Assembly (NCBI GenBank): GCA_037189785.1
Contig: JBBCIP010000127.1
Coordinates: forward strand, 1-15,918
Length of the DNA stretch: 15,918 nucleotides
Source of the DNA: Govanella sp037189785
GTDB taxonomy: Bacteria > Pseudomonadota > Alphaproteobacteria > Sphingomonadales > Govanellaceae
Direction of reading: 5' to 3'
A program made the position numbers and the translations under genes. How positions within the stretch are numbered: position 1 is the stretch's first letter; each line of letters opens with the position of its first letter. Shown piece after piece: positions 4,938 through 12,280 of the stretch. The notes under the pieces are model-generated. The model did no database searches. It was not told the DNA's origin and saw only the letters and a program-made list of their open reading frames with translations.

Positions 4938-7900
4938 CTATTCCGCAGCCACCAATTTTTCAGCCCGTTCGAGGTCCACAGACACCAGCGTGCTGACCCC
5001 GCGTTCCGCCATGGTGACACCGAACAACCGGTTCATCCGCGACATGGTGACGGCATTATGGGTCACCACCAAGAATCGGGTGGCAGTGCGATTGACCATT
5101 TCTTCCAGAAGCTTGCACAACCGCTCGACGTTGGCGTCATCGAGCGGGGCGTCCACTTCGTCCAGCACGCAGATCGGGGCTGGATTGGTCATGAACACCG
5201 CAAAAATCAGTGACAAAGCGGTCAGCGCTTGCTCTCCCCCGGACAATAGCGACAGCGATTGCAGCTTTTTGCCGGGCGGGCTGGCCATGATTTCGAGCCC
5301 GGCTTCCAGCGGGTCCTCGGCTTCGGTCAATTGCAGATAGGCTTCGCCACCACCGAACAACGTCTTGAAAAGGCTGGAGAAATGGGCGTTTACCTCGCCA
5401 AAGGCGGCAAGCAGCCGCTCGCGCCCTTCTTTGTTCAGGCTGAAGATCGCGTGACGCAGCTTGGATATCGCTTCCTCAAGATCGCTGCGTTCCGTGGTCA
5501 GACCGCCGAGCTGGGTTTCAAACTCCTCAAGCTCCACATCGGCCCGGAGGTTGACGGCGCCCAAGCGGTCGCGATCGCGCTTCAGGTCCTGCAGTTTGTT
5601 TTCGACGACATCGAGACGCTCCGGCTCCTCGGCCACTTCGGCTTTTTCGAGCACGTCGGCGGGCGCGCATTCAAACTCCTCGCCAATGCGATGAGCGGCG
5701 GCGCGGCGACGCTCGGCGATTTGCTCCAAGCTGGCCTCAATCCGCGCCCGTGATTCGCGCGCTTCCAACAAAGTCGTCTGAATTTGCCGGTATTCGCGTT
5801 CGACGGCAGAGGCGCGGGCTTCGGTATCGGCCAAAGCCTTGGCGGCTTCGCGGCGGGCGGCATCGGCCCGGGCGATCTCAGCATCGAGATTTTCTTGTTC
5901 GAGCCGGATTTCTTCGGGACGCTCCGCCAGGGCCGCCAATTCTTGTTCGGCGGCATAGCGACGATCGATCAGAGCTTGATTTTGCGCTTCGGCACCGGCA
6001 AGACGCTGTTTCCAGGCGGCCAATTCATTGCCGATGGTTTGCATCCGTTGGGTGCGGATGCGGGCTTGAGTGGCGATGGTGTCATGGGCGGCGCGGGCTT
6101 CGGCCAGACGCAGGCGATAGCCTTCGACCTCTTCGCGCAACGCGTCGAGCTCGGCATTCAATTCATCGGTCGGCTGCAAATCTTCGACCGCTGCGGCAGC
6201 CGCCGCTTTGTCCTCGGCGGTTTCGGCAATGTCGCCTTCGAGGCGGGCGATGCTTTCCTTCAACGCCGATTGCTGAGCCTGGGATTGCGCGGCACGGCGT
6301 TCGGCTTCGGTCAAGCGCTTGCGGGCATCGCCCAAAGACGCTTCCATCGAGCGCAAGCTTTGCACGGCCGCCTTTTCAGCATTCACGGCTTCGGCTGTGC
6401 GCTGGATCGCAACCTCCAAAGCGGTTTTCGCGACCGCCAGGGCATCACCGGCCTTGGTCCCGGCAACGGCAAGATCATTCAAGCGATTGCGTTGCGACAA
6501 CCGAATGGCCGCAGCGGTCGGGGCATCGGCCGATGCGGCGAACCCGTCCCAGCGCCACAACGCGCCATCTTTCGACACCAAGCGCTGGCCGGGCAACAGA
6601 TCACTTTGTAAGCGTGGGCCGTCTTCGCCGGACACCACACCGACCTGCGACAAGCGCCGCGCCAAAGCCGGGGGCGCATCGACAAAATTCGCCAATGGCT
6701 CAGCACCGAACGGCAAGGCCGGGATCGGATCAAGCTGGTCCAGCGAGCGCCACCGGATTTGCGCGTCTTCGGCCCCTTGATCAGCAAGCGGTGCTTCAAG
6801 GTCATCGCCCAACGCCGCGCCCAACGCCGCTTCATAACCGGGATGGACCGAAAGATGCTCGGTAATCGGCGTTTTGCCTTTGGCCTGCCCGGCATTCAGC
6901 ATCCGGGTCAAGGTTTCGCGTTCGGATTCGATGCGCGCCAATTCGGTGCGGCGGCTTTCGGTTTCGTCGCGCGCTTCGCGTTCGGTATCGCGTGCCAATT
7001 CGACCGTTTCGCGGGCGATTTCCAAGGTCATCGCCTGTTCGGCGATCTGTTCATCAAGCAACAAAATTGCTTCTTGCTCGGTCTCAACCGCGGTCATATC
7101 CGGCAAGGCGGCAACATCGGCCAAGCGGCTTTCAAGATTTTCACGGTCGCGATAAAGACGCATCAACCGGCCTTCGGCGGCAGCCGTCACTTGCGACAGA
7201 CGATTCCGTTCAGCCCCTGCTGCGGCCAGTTTGCTTTTGACCGTATCGAGTTCGGCTTCGCGATTGCCAGCCGCCCGCACTGCAGCTTCGACCGCGGCGG
7301 CGGCTTCGGCTTGCGCATCGGCTTCGCCTTCGCTCGCGATCTGCAATTCAAAGCGTTCTTCTTCGAGCCGTTCGGTCGCCGTGGTGGCATCGGCCAACAA
7401 CGAGCCTTCGCGGGCAATGTCTTGGTTGACTTGATCGCGTTGCGCCGTCAACCGCGCCGCCGCTTCGGCGATCGCGCGTTCTTCCTTGGCCAAGCCGTCC
7501 CGGGCCACGGCCAGGATATGAAGCGTATTGGCCCGTTCCTGCTCGGCATGACGCAGCGCCGGCAATTCAGCCGACAAAATAGCCTGATTTTCAGCGACGG
7601 TTTCCGCCGTCACATTGATTTCTTCGACCCGCTCCTCGATGATCTTGAGCGCGTTTTCGGCTTCGAGCAGCTTAACCGCCGCCGTTTTCCATTCGAGGAA
7701 CAACACCACCGCTTCATGCTGGCGGATGGCTTTGCTGAGTTCACGATAGCGCACAGCCTGGCGCGCTTGACGGCGCAAGCTTTGAATCTGGCCGTCGATC
7801 TGCTGCATGATGTCGTTCAGGCGCAGCAAATTATCTTCGGCCGCTTTCAAGCGCCGCTCGGCTTCGTCACGACGGCTGTGCAAACCGCTGATCCCGGCCG

Positions 7901-8399
7901 CATCTTCGAGCAAAGCCCGGCGATCGCGCGGCTTGGCGTTGATCAGCATGCCGACGCGGCCTTGGCTGACCAGCGCCGGTGAATGGGCCCCGGTCGCCAT
8001 ATCGGCGAACAGCAATTGCACATCGCGCGCCCGCACATCCCGGGCGTTGATTTTATAAGCCGAGCCGCTTTCGCGTTCGATCCGGCGCGTCACTTCGAGG
8101 AAGATCTCATCGTTGAATTGCGGCGGCGCGTGGCGGGTCGAGTTATCGATATAAAGCTGCACTTCAGCGAGATTGCGGGCCGGGCGATTGGCCGTCCCGG
8201 CGAAAATAACGTCGTCCATGCCGGAACCGCGCATCGACTTCGCTGAATTTTCGCCCATCACCCAGCGCAAGGCTTCCAGCAAGTTCGATTTGCCGCAACC
8301 ATTGGGGCCGACCACGCCGGTCAGCCCTTCTTCAATCAGAAGTTCGGTCGGATCGACAAAAGACTTGAAGCCTGAAAGCCTGAGCCGGGTGAAATGCAC
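4938..8399 (-). CDS. smc: Chromosome segregation ATPase SMC
   Basis: A 1153-residue SMC protein, the ATPase that organises and separates daughter chromosomes, normally with ScpA and ScpB. The N-terminal head has Walker A GPNGCGKS (residues 31-38) and a Q-loop near Gln146 (LVSQGRVGML). Coiled coil occupies about 170-505 and 645-1000. The central hinge (about 508-640, with HPGYEAALGAALGDDL and LWRWDGF) is the reduced alphaproteobacterial type. The C-terminal head has the signature LSGGEQ (1052-1057), Walker B ICVLDEVD (catalytic Glu about 1081) and switch His in VVTHN. All ATPase motifs are intact. The start is GTG (8397-8399) with AAGGGAG 9 bases upstream; that Shine-Dalgarno overlaps the TAA of the upstream dsbA-like gene, so the two are probably coupled. 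Confidence 0.97.
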   Translation of the reverse strand: MHFTRLRLSGFKSFVDPTELLIEEGLTGVVGPNGCGKSNLLEALRWVMGENSAKSMRGSGMDDVIFAGTANRPARNLAEVQLYIDNSTRHAPPQFNDEIFLEVTRRIERESGSAYKINARDVRARDVQLLFADMATGAHSPALVSQGRVGMLINAKPRDRRALLEDAAGISGLHSRRDEAERRLKAAEDNLLRLNDIMQQIDGQIQSLRRQARQAVRYRELSKAIRQHEAVVLFLEWKTAAVKLLEAENALKIIEERVEEINVTAETVAENQAILSAELPALRHAEQERANTLHILAVARDGLAKEERAIAEAAARLTAQRDQVNQDIAREGSLLADATTATERLEEERFELQIASEGEADAQAEAAAAVEAAVRAAGNREAELDTVKSKLAAAGAERNRLSQVTAAAEGRLMRLYRDRENLESRLADVAALPDMTAVETEQEAILLLDEQIAEQAMTLEIARETVELARDTEREARDETESRRTELARIESERETLTRMLNAGQAKGKTPITEHLSVHPGYEAALGAALGDDLEAPLADQGAEDAQIRWRSLDQLDPIPALPFGAEPLANFVDAPPALARRLSQVGVVSGEDGPRLQSDLLPGQRLVSKDGALWRWDGFAASADAPTAAAIRLSQRNRLNDLAVAGTKAGDALAVAKTALEVAIQRTAEAVNAEKAAVQSLRSMEASLGDARKRLTEAERRAAQSQAQQSALKESIARLEGDIAETAEDKAAAAAAVEDLQPTDELNAELDALREEVEGYRLRLAEARAAHDTIATQARIRTQRMQTIGNELAAWKQRLAGAEAQNQALIDRRYAAEQELAALAERPEEIRLEQENLDAEIARADAARREAAKALADTEARASAVEREYRQIQTTLLEARESRARIEASLEQIAERRRAAAHRIGEEFECAPADVLEKAEVAEEPERLDVVENKLQDLKRDRDRLGAVNLRADVELEEFETQLGGLTTERSDLEEAISKLRHAIFSLNKEGRERLLAAFGEVNAHFSSLFKTLFGGGEAYLQLTEAEDPLEAGLEIMASPPGKKLQSLSLLSGGEQALTALSLIFAVFMTNPAPICVLDEVDAPLDDANVERLCKLLEEMVNRTATRFLVVTHNAVTMSRMNRLFGVTMAERGVSTLVSVDLERAEKLVAAE

Positions 8400-8413
8400 G
8401 CCCGTCGTCTCCC

Positions 8414-9142
8414 TTATTTTTTCGCAGCCAATATCGCTTTTTCGAAGGCGGCATATTTATGCTCACCGTCATAAACCTTGCCGTTGATGATAATCGTCGG
8501 CGTTCCTTTAATGTCGAACTTAGTGATGCCTTCTTGGCGTTGCCGCATCAGATCTTCTTGGACGCCGTCATCGGCCATGCAGGCCTTGAACTTGTCCAAT
8601 GACATCCCGGCCGGGCGCACAAACTGATCCATCTTGGCAGCAATGGCGACATCGACCAACGGGGTCTTGGGATCAAGGTTGCCCATGTCCTGCCATGGCT
8701 TGATCCAGGTCGCCTGACGGGTCAGGAATAGATCGGTATAGGCGTAGAACCGCTGTGTCGGGGCGCAGCGCGCGACCATCGAGGCCACAAGATCGGCCGG
8801 ATTGGTCACAAAATTCCGCAGCACATAGCTGGCCTTGCCGGTATCGAGGTAGTTTTTCTTGAAATCCTTGAACACATCATTGTGAAACGCCGCGCAATGA
8901 CCACAGGTCATCGACGCATATTCGATCACTTTGATCGGGGCGTCTTTGTTGCCGAGGACGATATCCGTATAGCCGTCATATTTCTTTTGCGCGGCCGGGG
9001 TTGCCGGTGGCGGGGCGATCTTTTCGGCTGCGGCGATGGCGCCCGGCCCGAATCCGGGAGCCGCCATGATGACAGCCGTAACCGCCGCCAGCCCGAATTG
9101 CCGCAAAGCTTTACCAAAACGCTTATCTTGATGCTTGGTCAT
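8414..9142 (-). CDS. DsbA-family thiol:disulfide oxidoreductase, exported
   Basis: A 242-residue thioredoxin-fold protein. The N-terminus (basic, then LAAVTAVIMAA, small residues and AIAAAE) is a signal peptide probably cleaved near residues 36-40, so it acts in the periplasm. The active site is Cys80-Gly-His-Cys83 in EYASMTCGHCAAFH, and the cis-proline loop is GTPTIIING (Pro215). An inserted helical region with two more cysteines (ARCAP, KACMADD) fits the DsbA/BdbD-like thioredoxin_4 group common beside smc in alphaproteobacteria. It probably introduces disulfides into exported proteins; an isomerase or reductase role is not excluded. The ATG is at 9140-9142 and a good promoter lies just upstream. 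Its stop codon overlaps the smc ribosome binding site. Confidence 0.92.
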   Translation of the reverse strand: MTKHQDKRFGKALRQFGLAAVTAVIMAAPGFGPGAIAAAEKIAPPPATPAAQKKYDGYTDIVLGNKDAPIKVIEYASMTCGHCAAFHNDVFKDFKKNYLDTGKASYVLRNFVTNPADLVASMVARCAPTQRFYAYTDLFLTRQATWIKPWQDMGNLDPKTPLVDVAIAAKMDQFVRPAGMSLDKFKACMADDGVQEDLMRQRQEGITKFDIKGTPTIIINGKVYDGEHKYAAFEKAILAAKK

Positions 9143-9167
9143 TACTCACCACTATATGTTGGGGGTT

Positions 9168-9196
9168 AGTATAGGTTCCGATGCTAGTGGCCTCAA
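9168..9196 (-). promoter_or_regulatory. Promoter of dsbA-like gene and smc
   Basis: On the minus strand TTGAGG (complement of 9191-9196, 4 of 6) and TATACT (complement of 9168-9173, 5 of 6) are spaced by exactly 17 bases. The predicted transcript start near 9161 gives a short leader of about 18 bases. The site fits in the 63 bp between dciA and the dsbA-like gene, so dsbA-smc can be transcribed independently of dciA. Confidence 0.58.
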
Positions 9197-9205
9197 TAGG
9201 CGAAA

Positions 9206-9781
9206 TTATGGTCGAGGCCCCAGGGACCCCCGTGCCCCCCCGGTTCGACCAGGTTTTTGGCGGGATTCCTGGCGCGTATCGGCCATCACATAAGAGCCTA
9301 AAGATGTCAGCGCCGCTTGCAAACTTTGGTTCTCCATAGCCGGGACCAGAGCCTCGGCATCGGCCTTATCGGCGGCCTGGGGCCGTAAAATGTTACGTTT
9401 CTTATATGTTTTCAAATAGATAGGTGATTGTTTGATGGCGATTCGGGCAATCGCCGGATATCCGAAGTAGCCGTTGATTCGCTCGAGCACCTGCGGCTCC
9501 AGATGTTGGAGCTCCAATGCGAAGGCGGTATCGGCCAAAACATGCAGCGTGCCGCCCTTGCCCCCCTTGGAGAAAACCAACCGATCCGGCACCACATGGA
9601 CGGCCAATACGGGACCGACGATATCTTTCCAGCGGGTAATAATCTCGCTTTGGGTGAAGCCTTGCTTGCTACAGATGGTTTTGGTGATCCGAGCCAGCGA
9701 ATCGGCCACGCTCCTGGGCAGGCCGCTGCCCTTGCTGCGGCGCGGCTTGTCTTCTGTTATTTTACGGCCTCTTGTCACCAT
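9206..9781 (-). CDS. DciA/DUF721 family protein (putative replicative helicase loader)
   Basis: A 191-residue DUF721 protein. The conserved block runs from about residue 28 to 115: helices in SLARITKTICSKQGFTQSEI, then the signature RWKDIVGPVLAVHVVPDRLVF, a beta strand GTLHVLADTAFALELQHLEP, and INGYFGYPAIARIAIKQSP. In DciA proteins this KH-like domain interacts with the replicative helicase DnaB and supports its loading in bacteria lacking DnaC. The tail (about 130-191) is polar, rich in Gly and Arg, and probably disordered. The ATG at 9779-9781 has AAAGGAT about 8 bases upstream. It is divergent from mutY across 52 bp and precedes dsbA-smc. The family is clear; helicase loading by this member is inferred from the family. 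Confidence 0.85.
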   Translation of the reverse strand: MVTRGRKITEDKPRRSKGSGLPRSVADSLARITKTICSKQGFTQSEIITRWKDIVGPVLAVHVVPDRLVFSKGGKGGTLHVLADTAFALELQHLEPQVLERINGYFGYPAIARIAIKQSPIYLKTYKKRNILRPQAADKADAEALVPAMENQSLQAALTSLGSYVMADTRQESRQKPGRTGGARGSLGPRP

Positions 9782-9833
9782 CGCGACTTATCCTTTAACT
9801 GGTGATCCCGCAACCCGAGGACCGCCCATTTCT

Positions 9834-10922
9834 ATGCTACGTCATTCTGTTCGTACCGCAACGCTTCCGTCCGCCGCGACACTTTTAAAATGGTATGACA
9901 GCCATGCCCGGACCCTGCCGTGGCGGGCCCCGCCCGGCGCGATTAAAAAAACTGACCCTTATCGGGTGTGGCTGAGCGAGGTTATGCTGCAACAAACCAC
10001 GGTCCCGGCGGTGATTCCGTATTTTCATAAATTTCTGACACTCTGGCCCAAAGTCAGCGATCTGGCCGCCGCCCCGATCGAGGATGTGCTGACGGCCTGG
10101 GCCGGGCTTGGCTATTACGCCCGGGCCCGCAACCTTCATAAATGTGCCGTGGCCATCACCACCGACCATGGCGGCAAGTTCCCTAAAACGCTTGATGGGC
10201 TCAGTAGCCTGCCCGGCATCGGCGGCTATACCTCGGCGGCGATTGCGGCGATTGCCTTTGATGTTCCGGCCACCGTGGTCGACGGCAATGTCGAGCGGGT
10301 CATGGCCCGCATTTTCGCGCTTGAGGATCCGCTGCCGGAGGTCAAACCGCTGATGAAGCAAAAGGCCGCCGCGCTGACGCCCGCGACCCGGCCCGGGGAT
10401 TATGCCCAGGCGGTGATGGATCTGGGCGCCACCATCTGCACCCCGCGTAAACCCAAATGCCTGCTGTGCCCGTGGGTCAAATCCTGCGCCGCCCATGCCC
10501 GGGGCATTGCCGAAGAGTTGCCCCGCAAAGCCGCGGAAAAAGAAAAGCCGGTACGCCAAGGCATTGCCTTTTGGCTTGAGGCCCCGCATCCCGATAGCGG
10601 CGAGCCCGCGGTATTCCTGATCCGCCGTCCGCCCCAGGGGCTATTGGGTGGCATGACCGCGTTCCCGAGCGTCGGCTGGGACGGTAATGAGAATGAGGCT
10701 CTGCTATCAGAGCTTGACTGGGATCATGTCGGCCAGGCCCGCCATACGTTCACCCATTTCCACCTCGATCTCAGCGTGATGGCCATCCGCCTGGCCAAGC
10801 CCCGCAAACGCGGCTTGCCCGAGGGGATGTGGTGGCCGATCAAAAACCTCGGCGACAGCGGCCTGCCCACCGCCATGAAAAAAGCCATGAAACTCGGGGT
10901 CGGTTGGTCGGATCGGGAATAA
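9834..10922 (+). CDS. mutY: A/G-specific adenine DNA glycosylase MutY
   Basis: A 362-residue base-excision repair enzyme that removes adenine mispaired with 8-oxoguanine. The catalytic domain has Glu49 in WLSEVMLQQT, the helix-hairpin-helix LPGIGGYTS (about 126-134) and catalytic Asp150 in VVDGNVERV. The 4Fe-4S cluster ligands are Cys202, Cys209, Cys212 and Cys218 with the canonical 6-2-5 spacing. The C-terminal MutT-like recognition domain (about 240-355) has the FTHFHL lesion-sensing motif (about 306-311). The ATG at 9834 is the natural start: the open frame extends 120 codons upstream, but that stretch is antisense to dciA and unlike MutY. The nearest GAGGA is about 12 bases upstream, rather far. 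It is followed by a tandem hairpin repeat. Confidence 0.96.
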   Translation: MLRHSVRTATLPSAATLLKWYDSHARTLPWRAPPGAIKKTDPYRVWLSEVMLQQTTVPAVIPYFHKFLTLWPKVSDLAAAPIEDVLTAWAGLGYYARARNLHKCAVAITTDHGGKFPKTLDGLSSLPGIGGYTSAAIAAIAFDVPATVVDGNVERVMARIFALEDPLPEVKPLMKQKAAALTPATRPGDYAQAVMDLGATICTPRKPKCLLCPWVKSCAAHARGIAEELPRKAAEKEKPVRQGIAFWLEAPHPDSGEPAVFLIRRPPQGLLGGMTAFPSVGWDGNENEALLSELDWDHVGQARHTFTHFHLDLSVMAIRLAKPRKRGLPEGMWWPIKNLGDSGLPTAMKKAMKLGVGWSDRE

Positions 10923-10940
10923 ACGCCACCCGTCTTCCTA

Positions 10941-11047
10941 CGTCATTGCCGGACTTGACCCGGCAATCCATGCTGGGGCCATCTTCGGGACCGCCGTGCC
11001 TATGGAGCCATAGACCACCGGGTCGAGCCCGGTGGTGACAGTTTAAA
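10941..11047 (+). repeat. Two-hairpin intergenic repeat, copy 1
   Basis: Starts CGTCATTGCCGG and ends near GTTTAAA. It contains two 9 bp inverted repeats with 5-base loops: ATTGCCGGA/CCCGGCAAT at 10945-10967 and ACCACCGGG/CCCGGTGGT at 11014-11036, about 46 bases apart. It is nearly identical to copy 2 and begins 18 bases after the mutY stop, where the hairpins may also define the mRNA 3' end. The 375 bp mutY-ispH gap holds these repeats and no supported gene. Confidence 0.88.
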
Positions 11048-11053
11048 CCATGC

Positions 11054-11159
11054 CGTCATTGCCGGGCTTGACCCGGCAATCCATGCTGGGGTCATCTTCG
11101 GGACCGCCGTGCCTATGGAGCCATGGACCACCGGGTCGAGCCCGGTGGGGACGGTTTAA
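11054..11159 (+). repeat. Two-hairpin intergenic repeat, copy 2
   Basis: Same unit as copy 1, offset by 113 bases, with only a few differences. Its inverted repeats are ATTGCCGGG/CCCGGCAAT (11058-11080, a perfect stem) and ACCACCGGG/CCCGGTGGG (11127-11149, one end mismatch). The shared spacer CATCTTCGGGACCGCCGTGC followed by CTATGGAGCCAT shows that it is a copied unit and not just similar hairpins. Confidence 0.88.
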
Positions 11160-11165
11160 CCCAGT

Positions 11166-11246
11166 CGTCATTGCCAGGCCTGACCCGGCAATCCATGTGG
11201 GGGGGGCTGGTGGTGCCATCTTCGCTATCGAGCCCGGTGGTGCCAT
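11166..11246 (+). repeat. Two-hairpin intergenic repeat, copy 3, degenerate
   Basis: Offset 112 bases from copy 2. The first hairpin is kept (ATTGCCAGG/CCCGGCAAT, 11170-11192). The spacer is shortened and G-rich, with a run of eight G, and only the right arm (GAGCCCGGTGGTG) of the second hairpin survives. It looks like a decayed or partly deleted unit. Confidence 0.75.
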
Positions 11247-11284
11247 GTGAGCCATGGTCCTAGCCATGCCTAGGCAAGATCGTG

Positions 11285-11290
11285 TATAAC
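11285..11290 (+). promoter_or_regulatory. Possible -10 box for a leaderless ispH transcript
   Basis: TATAAC matches the -10 consensus at 5 of 6 positions and lies 7 bases before the ispH ATG at 11298, so transcription would begin at or next to the start codon. There is no Shine-Dalgarno upstream. No convincing -35 is seen at the expected distance. A short inverted repeat (CCTAG/CTAGG, about 11259-11274) lies just upstream. Confidence 0.38.
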
Positions 11291-11297
11291 CCGGCCC

Positions 11298-12275
11298 ATG
11301 ATGACATCAACGACGACATCAATGACGACAGCGCAGACAAAACCGACCCTGAAGATCTTGATCGCCAACCCGCGCGGCTTTTGCGCCGGGGTCGATCGGG
11401 CTATTCAAATCGTCGACCGTGCATTGGAAAAATACGGGCCGCCGGTCTATGTCCGTCACGAAATCGTCCACAATCGTTTTGTGGTCGAAAGTCTGGAAAA
11501 GCGCGGTGCGATCTTTGTCGATGAATTGGATGAGGTGCCAACCGATGCCCCGGTCGTGTTTTCGGCCCATGGCGTGCCGAAAGACGTCCCGGCTGAGGCT
11601 GAGCGCCGCAATATGCTTTACCTTGATGCCACCTGCCCGCTGGTCAGCAAGGTTCATCGCGAAGCCGAGCGCCATCACAAAACCGGTCACGAGATGGTGT
11701 TGATCGGTCACGCCGGTCACCCGGAAGTAATCGGCACCATGGGCCAAGTGCCCGACGGCAGCATCACCTTGATCGAAACGGTGGATGACGTGGAAACATT
11801 CACACCGCGCGATCCCGACCGCTTGGCCTATATCACGCAAACCACATTGTCGGTCGATGACACCGCCGAAATCGTCGCGGCCCTGCGTCGTCGTTTTCCC
11901 GCGATCAACACGCCCAAAAAAGAAGATATCTGTTACGCCACCACCAACCGCCAAAACGCGGTCAAGGCCATTGCCGACGCGTGCGATCTGGTGGTCGTGA
12001 TCGGCGCACCCAATTCATCGAATTCGTTGCGGCTGGTCGAGGTCGCGAAAAAATCCGGCACCAAATCTCATTTGGTGCAGCGCGCTGCGGATATCGATTG
12101 GTCGTGGTTCGACGGTGTTTCCACCATCGGCATCAGCGCCGGGGCATCTGCGCCCGAAACCTTGGTCGAAGAAGTACTGGCGGCGTTCGCCACGCGCTAC
12201 ACCACCACCATCGAAACGGTGACGACCGCCACCGAAAATGTCAGTTTCAAACTTCCCTCAGCTTTAAGCGCATAA
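11298..12275 (+). CDS. ispH: 4-hydroxy-3-methylbut-2-enyl diphosphate reductase
   Basis: A 325-residue IspH (LytB), the last enzyme of the MEP pathway, which reduces HMBPP to isopentenyl and dimethylallyl diphosphate using an iron-sulfur cluster. The three cluster cysteines are present: Cys29 (NPRGFCAGVDRA), Cys113 (DATCPLVSKVH) and Cys212 (DICYATTNRQ). Other conserved blocks include HEIVHN, FSAHGV, the catalytic-loop GHAGHPEV with Glu143, ITQTTLSVDDT and APNSSNSLRL. The N-terminus before residue 17 is low-complexity and Thr-rich, encoded by a short GACATCAA-type direct repeat, so ATGs at 11301 or 11322 are alternatives. No ribosome site precedes any of them. It is the first gene of an ispH-thrB-rnhA operon; thrB begins 5 bases after its stop. 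Confidence 0.97.
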   Translation: MMTSTTTSMTTAQTKPTLKILIANPRGFCAGVDRAIQIVDRALEKYGPPVYVRHEIVHNRFVVESLEKRGAIFVDELDEVPTDAPVVFSAHGVPKDVPAEAERRNMLYLDATCPLVSKVHREAERHHKTGHEMVLIGHAGHPEVIGTMGQVPDGSITLIETVDDVETFTPRDPDRLAYITQTTLSVDDTAEIVAALRRRFPAINTPKKEDICYATTNRQNAVKAIADACDLVVVIGAPNSSNSLRLVEVAKKSGTKSHLVQRAADIDWSWFDGVSTIGISAGASAPETLVEEVLAAFATRYTTTIETVTTATENVSFKLPSALSA

Positions 12276-12280
12276 AGATC

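Noticed and set aside
6759..7982. A 407-codon open frame on the plus strand inside smc, plus others of up to about 370 codons at 5750-6865
   Set aside because: They are antisense to the well-conserved smc coding sequence, are rich in Phe/Gly/Arg or Arg/Pro as mirror frames of GC-rich coiled-coil genes usually are, and match no family I recognise.
9474..9833. 120-codon upstream extension of mutY
   Set aside because: It is antisense to the DciA-like gene; MutY proteins begin close to the LLxWY motif, which fits the ATG at 9834.
10941..11246. CRISPR array
   Set aside because: Unit length of about 106 bp, two internal hairpins per unit, nearly identical 'spacers' and only three copies do not fit a CRISPR, and no cas gene is present.
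10829..11267. Several short open frames on both strands across the mutY-ispH gap
   Set aside because: They are translations of the hairpin repeat, so the same peptide phrases recur; none has a credible ribosome site or family.
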